Numbered from the stretch's first letter, positions 36,750 through 48,790 are shown. The stretch is 64,000 bases of DNA from Bimuria novae-zelandiae CBS 107.79 (GCA_010015655.1 ML976680.1:1-64000), one strand, 5' to 3'. The notes: generated by a model from the sequence alone, not told the origin. Program-made: numbers and translations.

Positions 36750-37074
36750 AGTTCAGTTTAAGCTTCTCGTAGTCCTTTATATTACCCTAGGACGAACTAT
36801 CCAACTCTTCGCTTCGCTGGAATGCGTAATGGGGTATCAAAAATAATGCTATCAAAGCCCAAGTAAAATCTGCGCCCATTTCACCAATTCCAGGCATATA
36901 AAACGATCTTTTGATGTCAGACCTCCCGGCTGGTTGGGGATTGAGTCAGCGTTGACCCGTCATTGCTTGATTTCTCTACTCACTTGTTGCTTCTTCAACC
37001 GAGCGACGAATACAGCGCCTGCATGCAGTCCGAGTGAGGGCCTATATGCGATCAATCATCGCCAACGCAGAGTA

Positions 37075-37530
37075 TCACCCCGTCATACTCTGATCAGCGT
37101 CCGCCGCTTCCTGAGGCGGATCCGCAAGCTCCTGCAGCGCCGCCTTCAGCTTCGCAATGCGCGTCTCGAGAAACTCAATCTCATCCTGCTGGTCCTCAAT
37201 TGAGCGATCGATGTCAAGCATCGCCATGACAGTTTTGCGCGCCTTCTGCAGCTTCAGCTTGACTTCGGTTGCGGCAGTCGTGACCTGCTGTATGTCGAGC
37301 GGGCCGTCGGCGGAGGACTGCCCTGGCGTCGGCGCTGCTCCTGGGGGCTGGGCGGACGTGCTGATGAGCCTACTAAGAATGCGGTGCAGATCCGGCTGGA
37401 TGTCGAAAGTCGACGGAGGCGGAAGGGCAGGCACGGCCGGCTGCGGTGCTTGTGCGGGTGTAGCGGTACCGGTAGGTGCGGCCGACGCTCTTGCCGAAGG
37501 GGGCGCGTGGGGTGTCGCGGTACCAGACAT
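37075..37530 (-). CDS. Mediator complex subunit 9 (Med9/Cse2-like)
   Basis: A single-exon frame of 151 residues. The N-terminal ~45 residues are Ala/Pro/Thr-rich and disordered. A conserved block FDIQPDLHRILSRLI (about 42-56) follows, and the C-terminus is a long heptad-like helix (VKLKLQKARKTVMAMLDIDRSIEDQQDEIEFLETRIAKLKAALQ), the CSE2/Med9 pattern of fungal middle-module Mediator subunits. It would bridge regulators and RNA polymerase II in the nucleus. The assignment rests on this pattern and size. A generic coiled-coil protein is the alternative. Confidence 0.72.
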   Translation of the reverse strand: MSGTATPHAPPSARASAAPTGTATPAQAPQPAVPALPPPSTFDIQPDLHRILSRLISTSAQPPGAAPTPGQSSADGPLDIQQVTTAATEVKLKLQKARKTVMAMLDIDRSIEDQQDEIEFLETRIAKLKAALQELADPPQEAADADQSMTG

Positions 37531-37985
37531 GCTGATCTTGTTGATTTTCCTCCGGGGCGCGCTGTGGTGGAGTAACCGAAAGCTTCAATGTAGGTGTTGA
37601 GCTTTGTACCCCGGCCAGACGCGTCCTAGTGGGAGACGGGTGGCTGCAGATCCGTGTCGCGTCGGCGTCGGTGGTGAATTTTGACGTGTCAGCCGGATCA
37701 CGAAATGCGCCTGTATGCTTTTTAGACGCGTTATCTTGCGCACGGGTTGAGCAGTGGACGGGTGTGACGTTGAGGCGCAAAGCTTTTGATCGAACGCGCC
37801 CCGCTTAGCCTCGAGCTGCCCCTCCATAAGCTACCCAACATCTTCTGCAACTCCTTTGCAGCACCTCAGTTTCAGTCGCCGCCAGTGCCCACACTCTCTC
37901 GGTGTCCGAGCCTCCAATTCCCCTAGATTCCCTATCCATCTTCCTATCCTCACTACAACAACTTTCCTCGCACAAATCACCCACC
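37531..37985. promoter_or_regulatory. shared divergent promoter, MED9 / phosphoglycerate mutase
   Basis: 455 bp between two divergent starts. The side next to the mutase is strongly pyrimidine-rich (CTATCCATCTTCCTATCCTC, near 37931-37950) and ends CACCATGG, as is common upstream of highly expressed fungal glycolytic genes. Confidence 0.55.
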
Positions 37986-39647
37986 ATGGTTCACGTCGAC
38001 CAGAAGACGGTCCTCATCGTTATTGACGGCTGGGGTGTTGCCAGCGAGAAGTCACCCAAGGAGGGCGATGCCATTCTTGCTGCCGACACGCCATGCATGG
38101 ACGAGTTCGCAAAGGAGGGTTCCAGCACCGCCCAGGGTTACACCGAGCTCGAGGCTTCCTCACTCGCCGTCGGCCTTCCGGAAGGCCTAATGGGCAACAG
38201 CGAGGTCGGCCACTTGAACATTGGCGCCGGTCGCGTTGTCTGGCAGGATGTCGTGCGAATTGACCAGACCATCAAGAAGGGCGAGCTCAACAAGAACCAA
38301 AATATCCAGGCGTCGTTCAACCGCGCGAAGAACGGCAATGGCAGGCTGCACTTGGCCGGCCTGGTCTCCGATGGCGGTGTTCATTCACATATGAACCATC
38401 TCATCGCTCTCGTAAAGGTCGCCAAGGAGATCGGCATCCCACATGTCTTCATTCATTTCTTCGGTGATGGTCGAGACACCGACCCCAAGTCTGCTGCCGG
38501 CTACATGGAAACCCTGCTGAAGGCCACCAAGGAAATTGGTCTTGGTGAAATCGCCACCATAGTCGGTCGTTACTACATCATGGACCGTGACAAGAGATGG
38601 GAGCGCGTCGAGATCGGTCTGAAGGGACTTGTGACCGGTGAGGGCGAAGATGCCGAAGACCCTGTGGCTGCAATCAAGGCACGGTACGAGAAGGGTGAAA
38701 CGGACGAGTTTTTAAAACCCATCATCGTGGGTGGAAAGGAGCGCAGGATACAGGGTAAGTTCACCAAACTGGGCACCCAAATATCCAGGGGCTAATTGGC
38801 ACAGATGGCGACACCGTTTTCAGTTTCAACTACCGATCAGATCGTGTGCGAGAACTCATCCAGCTTCTGGGTGGCTTTGACCGCTCACCAAGGCCCGACT
38901 TCCCCTACCCCAAGGATATCGGCCTGACTACCATGACCCAGTACAATGTCAAGTTCCCCTACCCGATTGCCTTCCCACCTCAGAAGATGAACGACGTTCT
39001 TTCAGAATGGTTGTCCAAGCAGGGTATCAAGCAGTGTCACATTGCGGAGACAGAAAAGTACGCCCACGTCACCTTTTTCTTCAACGGCGGCGTTGAGAAG
39101 CAGTTCGAAAACGAAGAACGCGATATGATTCCCTCTCCCAAGGTTGCAACGTACGATCAGCAGCCTAAAATGAGCGCTATGGCGGTTGCGGACAAGACGT
39201 GCGAGCGCATCAAGGAGGGCAAGTTCGAGTTCATCATGCTCAACTTCGCACCTCCGGACATGGTCGGTCACACTGGTGTGTACGAGGCCGCCATTGAGGG
39301 TGTCACAGAGACGGACAAGTCTATCAAGAAGATCTACGAGCAGTGCAAGGAGAGCGGGTACTTGTTGTTCGTCACCGCTGACCACGGGTAAGTGCGCATC
39401 CCTCGTCTTCGATACCTACAAGCTTACATGTCTCAGCAATGCGGAGGAGATGCTTAACGAGGAGGGCAAGCCAAAGACGTCTCACACAACTAACAAGGTC
39501 CCTTTTGTCATGGCCAATGCTCCAGAGGGTCTCTCTCTCAAGAAGAAGGACGGTGTGCTCGGGGACGTGGCTCCTACGCTTCTGGACGTCATGGGGCTAC
39601 CCCAACCCGATGACATGGATGGCCACAGCCTTCTCGTCAAGTCGTAA
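37986..39647 (+). CDS. 2,3-bisphosphoglycerate-independent phosphoglycerate mutase
   Basis: Interconverts 3- and 2-phosphoglycerate in glycolysis using two Mn2+ ions and a phosphoserine. Three exons (37986-38754, 38805-39387 and 39437-39647), with introns of 50 and 49 bp, give 520 residues, standard for iPGM. Metal and catalytic signatures: VLIVIDGWGVA (Asp14), GLMGNSEVGHLNIGAGR (catalytic Ser72), FFGDGRDTDPKSA, DGDTVFSFNYRSDRVREL, FEFIMLNFAPPDMVGHTG and TADHGNAE (about 447-454). The reading frame is intact and codon use is C-ending biased, as expected for an abundant enzyme. Confidence 0.97.
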
Positions 39648-40342
39648 AGTACCTCCTCTTGCAACAACCCTACTCGTCTAACGCAAATGAGGAGCAGCGG
39701 ATCGAGCCCACCTCCGAAGCGTCAACGCACGGACTAGATAATTCCACTTCCTTAGACATGGATTTGGCTGTTCGTCATAGACATGAATCTTGGATCAATG
39801 CCGACGCTTTTGGTGTAGATAGACAAAAGCCCATGTAGAGATGCTCATGAAGACATGCATTACTGTTATGGTGGGCTCACCTGCCCAAGAAGCAAGCCAA
39901 TCATAAGCGTGACCAGGGTCCTCAACCCACCCCACCATGCGAGACATCTCACGACGGGACCAGACCCGACCTTCACGTTCAGCTGCCTTCCTCTCACTCG
40001 CTGCTAGGCACATTCTTACTTGCATTATTCCTGCTGCCAACGTTCTTGCGTGTAGTTCAGCTCGTGCCTCTGCTGGCGTAGCGCCCCTCTTTACCCCTCC
40101 AGCGGCCGGGGACATTGAAGCTGACGGGCAGCGCTCAACCTCAACGTGCGAACTACCACCACTCCAAGCGACTAGCGGCCATATTCCTTGCACAGCGCGC
40201 AGCCTTTCCAGTCCACCTAGATCTCGCCCCCGTCCCGCTCTGAGCGCGCGCGCCCTCCTCTGAACACCACGTCCGCGCCCCTCACGTCGCTCCAACGGTG
40301 CCGAACACCCCAACGCCCGACGAACTTCTCGTAGCCAAAACC
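39648..40342. promoter_or_regulatory. intergenic, 3' flank of PGM and promoter of CaMK gene
   Basis: No gene recognised. C-rich and T-poor in its last 200 bases, as expected for a 5' UTR of the kinase gene. Confidence 0.45.
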
Positions 40343-41688
40343 ATGGCCTCGAACGGCGGATCAGGCGCGCATACGCCGCAAACGCAAGCCCAAGCCCAAG
40401 TACAGCCGTGCCGGTACAAGACAGGGAAGACACTGGGTGCAGGCAGCTACTCAGTAGTGAAGGAGTGTGTGCATATCGACACGGGACGATACTATGCGGC
40501 GAAAGTGATCAACAAGCGGCTCATGGCGGGAAGAGAACACATGGTGAGTACGCTGGTCGAGGCCATAGACGGGAGCTTACGCTCGGCAGGTTAGGAACGA
40601 GATCGCCGTCCTGAAGCGCGTGTCCATGGGACATAGGAACATCTTGACACTTGTCGACTACTTTGAGACCATGAATAACCGTACGAAAAACGAACAGAAA
40701 GTGGGCGAAATCATGGCTAATCATGGAAACAGTGTACTTAGTCACTGATCTTGCGCTAGGAGGCGAGCTGTTCGACCGCATATGCAGGAAAGGCAACTAC
40801 TACGAGTCTGATGCTGCTGACCTGATCCGCGCCACCTTGTCCGCCGTTGCGTATCTACACGATCACGGCATTGTTCACCGCGACTTGAAGCCGGAGAATT
40901 TGCTCTTCCGAACACCAGAGGACAATGCGGATCTACTCATTGCCGACTTCGGCTTGTCCCGGATAATGGACGAAGAGCAGTTCCACGTACTTACAACTAC
41001 ATGCGGCACACCAGGTTACATGGCACCAGAGATTTTTAGAAAGACCGGACATGGGAAGCCTGTGTAAGTAACCTGACCAAAATCCCAGCGCAATCTACTC
41101 ATAGCTTGTAGCGATATCTGGGCCATAGGTGTCATAACCTACTTCCTCCTCTGTGGGTACACCCCGTTCGACCGCGACTCCAACCTCGAGGAGATGCAGG
41201 CCATTCTCGTCGCCGATTACTCGTTTACGCCGCTCGAATACTGGCGCGGCGTCTCCCTCAAAGCCCGCGAATTCATCCGCCGCTGTCTCACTGTGGACCC
41301 CGCCGCCCGTATGACCGCCCACGAAGCACTCTCACATCCGTGGATTGCCGACATTGGAGTAGTTTCTGCTGAAGGCGAAGAGGATCTACTGCCGACGATC
41401 CAAAAGAACTTTAACGCTAGACGCACACTTCACGCTGCCATTGACACAATTCGTGCCATCAATCAGCTGAGGGCTGGCGGTGCAGCGGGTATGATGGATG
41501 GTGCCCGAACCGGAGAGCCTAGAAGGGGCGCGCCTCCGAATGTCCCACAGCCGGTGGCTGATGAGGATCCTATGGACATTGATAAGATCGATAGCCGTGG
41601 AAACGGCCACGGACAGACGGAGGAGATGATCAAGGAGCAGGAGCGACGGATTCACGAGACTCAACAAGGGCTATGGAGCAGGCGATGA
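40343..41688 (+). CDS. Ca2+/calmodulin-dependent protein kinase (CaMK1/CmkB type)
   Basis: Ser/Thr kinase of about 399 residues in four exons (40343-40543, 40590-40680, 40733-41063 and 41112-41688). The three GT-AG introns of 46-52 bp are each needed to keep the kinase frame. Features are the Gly loop LGAGSYSVVKE (31-41), AAKVINK (Lys54), LVTDLALGGELFDRI, IVHRDLKPENLLF (Asp148), DFGLSRI (Asp169), CGTPGYMAPE and SHPWI. The C-terminal part (NFNARRTLHAAIDTIRAINQLR) matches the regulatory helix where CaM-kinases bind calmodulin. The ATG at 40343 is chosen because no upstream in-frame ATG exists after the last stop. It likely acts in the calcium response. Confidence 0.92.
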
Positions 41689-42533
41689 GCAACGCGCCCT
41701 CTCCAAAGGCAATGCTTTGCTAGCGACGCCGGATTCTTGTACAGCATTAGTGGATGCTCGGTATCTGCCTGAATATACCAGCGATTGGTCATGGACCCGG
41801 TCACGTATGATTGCTCTTCTACGATTACACGATTTTCTCTTCTTGAATCGAGGATCCTTTTAGCTGGGTATATGGAAACTCTAAAGGAATACTTGAGTTC
41901 AAGAATATTGATCGCTTGCCAGAGCAAAGACGCTTTGGCATGTGCAAATTCCGTATCACCGTGCTGTCTTTGCAAGCCGCTGTGGCTGTCAGGCGGAACT
42001 GAGTAAAAGCCTGTCTAGAGAGTGATTAGCAGGGCAAGACGGTACAGCACTCTGACTGAAGTTGTTTAGCCACGCCAGCCTCCTACGGCATTGTTCGGTA
42101 TCACTTGTTATTGCAGAAGTGATCGACGCTGAAGCGCGTGGGTGCAGCGGAAGGGCCATGCTAAGCGCGATAAATATCCTTCACAGCTTCTCCAGGCTAC
42201 GGCATAACGCAGTACAAACACGCTGTGATTGTTGAAAGTGCAACGATTTGGAAAACTGATAGGATAGTGTCCACTGGCTCGTGTGGAAATTGGTGAGAAG
42301 AGAGCACGGACGCAGGACGAAGGGGTGTACGGAGCGCAGTGAGATCTTAACCCGTGATTTCAACCCATCCATCCATGGGAAAAAAGCCCCGTCCATTAGC
42401 ACGCCTTCCCAATGTGATGCCTAGATCCCATTCAACCCGTCCACGCCACCTCCTGCTCGAAAACGCCAACAGAACCCCACCTCGGAACAACCTTCCCTTT
42501 CCCCTACATATTCTATTACATTGTCGCACGAAA
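41689..42533. other. intergenic, no gene recognised
   Basis: Holds the CaMK 3' flank and the promoter side of the BTB gene. No supported frames. Confidence 0.45.
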
Positions 42534-43094
42534 ATGGACTCCAGCAGCACTGCGCTTTTCAAATTCGAGTAAGCATAATTATCGTGCCAATAGTGACCAG
42601 CAATGCTAACATTCTCAGTCCAACCGATCATGTTTACACGCTGCTAGTCGCCGGCAGTGAATACCAAGTAAACGTGCACGAGAGTGTCTTGACTCAAAGC
42701 TCTCGCTTCCTCCAAGCCGCAGTGAAGACCGAACGGGTAAGTGATACTCTCCGAATGCTCCAACACGCGTGGTAATGTTTACATCTAGACATCCCTTAGG
42801 AAGAATCCAAACGAAATCGACATGAGCGATGATGACCTCGACATTGTGAAGGCTTAGGTACAGTGGCTTTATTCAAAGGGCGATCCTGTCCCGTCGGAAG
42901 AGGAGAACCTGAACGGTAACCAGATCTTTGCTGCTGACCTCTATCTCTTCAGCGAGAAGATTCTCGACGAGAAGTTTGCACGGGTAATTTTGCAGTGGTT
43001 CGACGACAGGCGGGGAGAGCTCTGTGGTGAAGCGGCTCGCATCCTGTATCTGCACATATCCGAAGCCAGAGATGCACCCAAGTTTCTGTGTTAA
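42534..43094 (+). pseudogene. BTB/POZ-domain protein with a premature stop
   Basis: Exons at 42534-42569 and from about 42619 join through GTAAGC...CTCAG. A second intron begins at 42737 (GTAAGT). The BTB core is clear: DHVYTLLVAGSEYQVNVHESVLTQSSRFLQAAVK, then DDLDIVKA, VQWLYSKGDPVPSEEE, AADLYLFSEKILDEKFARVILQWF. A TAG at 42855-42857 interrupts between IVKA and VQWLY, a position where the family has an aromatic residue. TGG to TAG would be a RIP-type change. BTB proteins are often Cullin-3 adaptors. This is the outermost gene at the right border, about 280 bp from the border repeat. It is probably non-functional unless the stop is read through or spliced out. Confidence 0.75.
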
Positions 43095-43375
43095 TGGAAG
43101 ACCTTGCAGTTTTCATGGGGACATGGTGGACCAAAAGCACAACAGCCCTGCGGGCGATTTGGACCCGATGATGGCGCTAGATGTGACTGAGGATTGATTA
43201 CACGGTTCCACCTATGCAGCTTAGCAGCAATAACTGCTTCCAATCTTGGTATCTTCACATATACTCCATATTCAGTCGATGATCGTGGCATTGATATTGC
43301 TTGGAGGTGTTGATGTTGGTGTAATAAGGCTAATGTCATCGTGAACCAGCATTGCACGTTCCTTTTTCGGTCTAC
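43095..43375. other. 3' flank of the BTB pseudogene
   Basis: Normal composition with no gene. It ends in the TA dinucleotide (43373-43374) next to the border repeat. Confidence 0.5.
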
Positions 43376-43419
43376 CGTAGCTTGGCAGGTCGTGCGCGCT
43401 GTCAGGTCATGCACACCCT
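43376..43419 (+). repeat. 44-bp border inverted repeat, right copy
   Basis: Exact reverse complement of 11734-11777. It starts one base after TA, faces right into the AT-rich block and has CAGGTCRTGC twice at 17-bp spacing. AT-rich, RIP-like sequence starts immediately after it. Confidence 0.9.
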
Positions 43420-43504
43420 TTTTACTAGTAAATTTATAGAAAATCACGAACTTTAAAGTCTTATTACTTTATATTAAGGTAATATTTTTTATTATCTCTC
43501 ATAA

Positions 43505-44035
43505 TTATAATAGTGTAGTATTTATATTAAAGGTTCGTAGGATAAAAACATATATTATATATATTAATAGGGGTATAAAGTCTAAATGAAAAGGGCATAC
43601 AGTTTTACTAGTAATAAGACTATTTTCTAAACTTTAATAACTCTATAATTACTTTATATTAAACGTTCAAACTTTAACTATACATTAATAGCATTATATA
43701 AAACTTATATTTAGAATTACTAAGCTATAGGTATCATATATAAACAGATTATTTTTAGTTAGAGAAAAAATAGGGTATTTTTCATATTCTAAATATCTTA
43801 AAAATTAAAGCAGCTTTAGCTTAGTGATATAGAATATGAGTTCTATATAGGGTTATTAATATATAGCAAAGATTTAAAGATTTATTATAAAGTAATTATA
43901 GAGTTATTAAAGTTTAAAAAAAATAGCCTTTTTACTAGTAAAAGTGTATACCCTTTTAATTTAGACTTTATACCTCTATTAATATATATATATGATATGT
44001 TTGTATATTATAAACCTTTAATATAAATACTATGC
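43505..44035. repeat. large imperfect palindrome (about 265-bp arms)
   Basis: The left arm (TAGTATTTATATTAAAGG near 43515) is mirrored by the right arm ending near 44035. Matches include GGTATAAAGTCTAAAT and TTTAATAACTCTATAATTAC, and similarity continues weakly to a centre near 43772. It could be a foldback transposon or an inverted duplication. There is no coding sequence. Confidence 0.72.
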
Positions 44036-44437
44036 TATAAGGGGCTGAGTGCTTAAGGAGCCAAAGGTGCTAAAAGAATACTTATAAATTTAGTAGAAAG
44101 TCTAAAGTTAAGCTTTAGGTATTAAACTTATATATCTAGGGTCTATATAACTAAGGGTTAAGAATCTAAAGTAATAATTAGGTGTAGTCTATTATATACC
44201 TCCCTTCCTTTTATTAGGATATAGAAAAATCTTTATATCTTATCTTATTATATAGCTTTGCGATTATTTTATTATCTATAATAGGCTACGCCCAATTGTT
44301 ACCTTAGATCCTTAACCCTTAGTTATGCGAACCCTAGATATATAAGTTTAACGCCTATAGCTTAACTTTAAACTTTTTATTAAATTTATAAGTATTTTTT
44401 TAGTACTTTAAGCTCCTTAAGCATCTCGCCCCTTATA
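44036..44437. mobile_element. MITE-like element with long inverted repeats (about 402 bp)
   Basis: The ends read TATAAGGGGC...GCCCCTTATA. The arms of about 155 bp match well after allowing RIP changes (for example TGCTTAAGGAGC, AAACTTATATATCTAGGG and AACTAAGGGTTAAG), leaving a loop of about 90 bp. There is no coding capacity. The target duplication may be TA or lie within the TATAA palindrome. It abuts the preceding palindrome exactly. Confidence 0.82.
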
Positions 44438-47400
44438 TTAAATTTAATTACTTTTACTTATTATAGGATAAGTAGATTTTAAATATAATTATAAACTAAA
44501 GTTATAAAGTAGCACACAAAGTTAAAGAACTTACGTAAATAAATATTATAAAGGTGTCGCCTAGACCTATAAGGAGATAGAACCCTCCCTAGTAAGTAAT
44601 TAAAAAGGAGACCTAACGGACACTTAACGCTAGCAAGACTATTTTTACTAAATAAAAAAGTTATAGAAATAAGAATAAGACTTTTTACTAAAAGTCCGCG
44701 TCTTAGCGCGAATAATTATATGTAGTAAGTTATTAGTTTATAAAAAAGTAATAATTAAAGAAATAAAAGGATAGTCTCCTTATTTATAACTAAACTCTAG
44801 GTATTAAGAGTTAACAAAAACAAAACACGGTAATTCCTAAATAAGATTAAAGTACTTATTAACCTCTAGGATACCCTTTAGACTTTACTATAAAAAGTAA
44901 GAGAACTAACTAAAGAAATAGTAAAAAAGTGCTAAAAACTTTTAATAATATAATAATACTCCTAAGAGACGAAAGGTACGAATTAGCTATTAAAAGTAGA
45001 CTTATAGGTAGAGCTACTAGAGAGATTAATAGTAGAGTTTATTTTAAACTAAGGAAGAAGCCACTGTCCTAAAATTCTTATTTTAGCCTATTATAATAGT
45101 AAATAATAAGATTACTACTATTTTAAAAAGGTAATATAATATAAGCTCCTAGAAGATAGGGAATGTCTTAGAAATATATCTAAATATATTATTAGTTAAT
45201 TAATAAAACGTGCAGCGACGGTGGGAATTATATACTTAAACTACTACCTAAAATACACTAAAGCTAATCTCTAGGAGTTACTAGACTATAATTTTTATAA
45301 TTACCTAGCGGAAGAAATCGCGCGTAACTACTTACTTATAATATAATAAGGGAACTAGAAGCTTTAAAACTTTAATTTTAACTTTTATAACTACGCTATA
45401 AAAGCTAAGGAGTATAATTAAAAGATTTAAAAATATTTATACCTTTAAAGCCTTCGCGATAATTTATAAGACTTAATAGTTATAGTAAATATAAATATTA
45501 ATTAGGACCTGTAAGAGGTCTAAAAATAGTTAATAAGATTAAAGAAAACCTTTTCTAAAATAAATTATAATCACTATAATTTTTTACTAAGAGCAAGGCG
45601 CTAGATAAGATAGATTAAGAACTTACCTAAGCTAACCCTAAAAAGATATCTAGCTAACGAAGCTAAAGTAGAAGATACTAAGTAATAAATAGAGCTATGG
45701 GACACAAGTCTAGCAACACCTAGAAATAAGCTATATAGGTGTCGCGCAAGGTAATAGAAACCTATAAGAAAAATAGTTTCTATTTTTATTATAAAGATAC
45801 AGGATACTGCGTAAAGTAGTATAAACTTTTACTTATAATAAAGCTAGCACAAGTTCGCGCCACTATACCTACTACTAAAAAATCCTTTAATACAGAGTTT
45901 AATATAGCCTTTATTAATTTAGAAAACTAGGTTCTCCTAGTAACAGTCGCCACTTGAAGGTAGAAGTAGGAAAAGAAAAAAAAATAAGTTTTAATAAGTT
46001 TTAAAAGCCATAATTAGATTTAATACTAGTAATAGTACACTTGCTTATTGATAACATTATATTTATATTAAAGATAATGAATTCAGGTTATTTAACCTTT
46101 AAATTTATATTAAAAATATATATAATAAAAGCCCACTTACAGTACAAGACTCTACCCTATTTATAAAAGGTTATTAGTATTAGAGGTATATAACTCTTCG
46201 TACGCAAAGTAAACTAAATAAAAATAAATATTAATAGCTATATAAAACTAATATAATTATACGTCTTAACTAATAATAAGTTGTATAATCTAATTCTTAG
46301 CCTAATCTAGATAAAGAAGAATAGGATTAAACTAGTCTTAGCAAAAATATTAATCTAAATTAGAAGTTTAGGAACCTATATCCGTGACTAAAAAGTAAGA
46401 AACTATTAATAAAACCCTAAGGAGTATTAGCTATAGCTTTTACAGCCCTAAATTAGCGTAATTAACGCCTAAGAAACGAAGCTAGGGTATTTTCTATATT
46501 AATAAAAAATATATAAAAGGCGTTAACCTATAAGCTAAAGGTAAACTTATAAAAGTTATTATTTAAAGTTTTTAAAGAATTATGGCGTATCTTTTATAAG
46601 ACATCAGCTAATAAGCTCCCCCCGTACTATAGACCTAGAGTGAATCTTTTTATCCCTCTTGTAGAAAAAGCTAGCGAGACCCTAGAGATTCCCTATTGCC
46701 CTCTATTTAATATGTCTAGTACAGAGTTGCTTGTCCTTTAAAAAAAGCTTACTAAATACTTAAATAAAAGTTTTATTTAAGTAAGTAAGTCTAGCGCTAC
46801 TGCCTTAGTATTATTTACTAAAAAACTTAGTAAAGGACTACGCTTTTACATTAATTATTAAGCCCTAAACGCTATTTTAAAGAAGGACTAATACCTTTTA
46901 TTATTAATTAGTAAAACTTTTTAGCTCCTTGCGAAAGCTAAATAGTTTAGTAAATTTAATATAATTTAAGCCTTTTATAAGCTTTAGATAATAAAAGACG
47001 AGGAAAAAAAAATAGCGTTTAGACCTAAATTTTATTTTTATAATTTGATAGTAATTCTTTTTAGCCTAGCTAACGCGCTAAGTACGTTCTAGTAGTATAT
47101 TAATTAGGTGCTAAAAGAGCACCTTAATAATTATTGCTTAGTATATATAAATAACGTTCTTATCTTTTTTAGTGATATCTAAAAAGACCACGAAGAGAAA
47201 GTACGTACTATAATTTAAAAGTTAAAAGCTATAGGACTATATTTAGGTATTAAAAATATTAAGTTTTATGTTAAAAAGAATAAGTACCTTAAATTTATTA
47301 TAAAAGTTAATAAGGGCATAAGCATAGACCTAAATATGGTCTAAGTAATTTAAGAATAAAAGCTACTAACTTTAGTAAAAAAAGTCTAGAGCTTTATAAG

Positions 47401-47706
47401 CTTTATAAACTTTTATTAATAATTTATATAAAACTTCTTTAGCATAGTGAGCCTCCTTATAAAGCTTACTAGTAAAGAAGTAGAATTTATCTAGAGATAA
47501 AAGTAGTAGCACGTATGTAACTGCTTAAAAATAGTATTTTATATAAATTCCGCGCTAGCTCATTTTAACCCTAAATAAAAATTAGTACTAGAAGTAAATG
47601 CCTTTAGCTAGTTAATTAGGAGGTACTTCTCTTAGTATAATAATAATAGGATTTTACGCCTAATTGCTTACTTCTTAGTAAAAAATAGCCTAGTAGAATA
47701 TAATAT

Positions 47707-48547
47707 TGTAACAGGAACAATCGCTCGTCGACACGAGAACCCTTGGCCAGTCAAGACAGGATTCGAGATCATCCGAAAACCGACACTCATCCGTATCGGA
47801 CCAATTTCGGATCTATCAGACCGATGGGAAACTACGGATCCGATTCGGACCTATTTCGGATCCATCAGACCAACGGTCAACCTATGGCAGATATGTGCTA
47901 GCTAGCTATCTAGGAAGAGGTATATTTAGAGAAGCTTAAGGCCTTTATAGTTTAGTACCTTTTCTATATCCTTTTGTACTAGGCCTATAGGCACTTAATT
48001 TATTTAAGGCTGCTTTCTTATATACGCACTCCTATATGCCTTTGCTAAGTGTTACGACTACAAGGACCAAAAGAAGGAAGCCAGGTAATTACGCCAAGGA
48101 AGTAATTATTGACGGGACGGCAGAAACAACGAAACACAAAGAGGCGCGGGGCAGCTTATGTCAGTAGTTACGTGATAAAGTCCCGCATAAAAGGAAGTCC
48201 CATGGGACTACTAGAGTCCCTGGGACTACGGAGTCTTGGCGGGACTATAAGGAGGAAACAGACTAGTATATAGTATAATAATTCTCCTATATTATTTCTC
48301 TCCTCGTAGTTAACTTATATATCTTCTGTGCGAGTACGTTCTCCTATATAGACTAATAGTTATCTTACTTTATTATAAGATTAGATTGTCTAGCCACGCT
48401 AAGTGTCGCATTAACTTATACCACTAAATAATCCGTGAAGCACCACGATACTTTACCGCCCTAACCCGGACCGGACTAAGGTGTGAGAGCCTCATAACAC
48501 TAAGAGATACGCTAATATTAATCCTTTAAGTAACGTACGCCGATACA
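47707..48547. mobile_element. solo LTR, family B, copy 1 (386 bp plus nested LTR)
   Basis: Starts TGTAACAGGAACAATCGCTC and ends GCCGATACA. It is flanked by AATAT (47702-47706 and 48548-48552). It sits within the Gypsy RNase H frame and is itself split by the family C LTR. Without that insertion it is 386 bp, the same as copy 2. Confidence 0.93.
48050..48499. mobile_element. solo LTR, family C (450 bp)
   Basis: Starts TGTTACGACTACAAGGACC and ends GAGCCTCATAACA. It is flanked by CTAAG (48045-48049 and 48500-48504), inside a family B LTR. Composition is near normal. Confidence 0.93.
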
Positions 48548-48618
48548 AATATACTATTTATAATAAAGAAATACTTATAGTTATTAAATACGTAGATAAA
48601 TAGGACTATATATATTAA

Positions 48619-48790
48619 TGTTGTAAAAGGCACCTTACTAGAGCTTTCTGCGCTAGCTAGGGTTGAGCTAAGTAGCTAAGCAGCCAAGTACGCGATCCCC
48701 TAAACCTATAAATAGCTAGTTATTATAGAGCTTCCTCTCCTTAATAGACTTTGTTTTCGAGCTCCCTGATCGTTGTGACTGTGCGCCACA
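48619..48790. mobile_element. solo LTR, family E (172 bp)
   Basis: Starts TGTTGTAAAAGGCACC and ends GTGCGCCACA. It is flanked by ATTAA (48614-48618 and 48791-48795). It interrupts the same Gypsy RNase H region. Confidence 0.88.

Larger units (their letters stand above)
35732..37074. other. 1.3-kb intergenic region with a diverged duplication
   Basis: No gene recognised. It holds the RING promoter and two related segments (listed separately) beginning CGGCCGGGTACAA. Confidence 0.5.

Noticed and set aside
11734..43419. The island as a single giant transposon (Starship-like) with 44-bp terminal repeats
   Set aside because: The genes inside are conserved housekeeping genes, there is no captain-type tyrosine recombinase, and the repeats face outward with pogo-like layout. 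Two separate flanking elements explain the data better.
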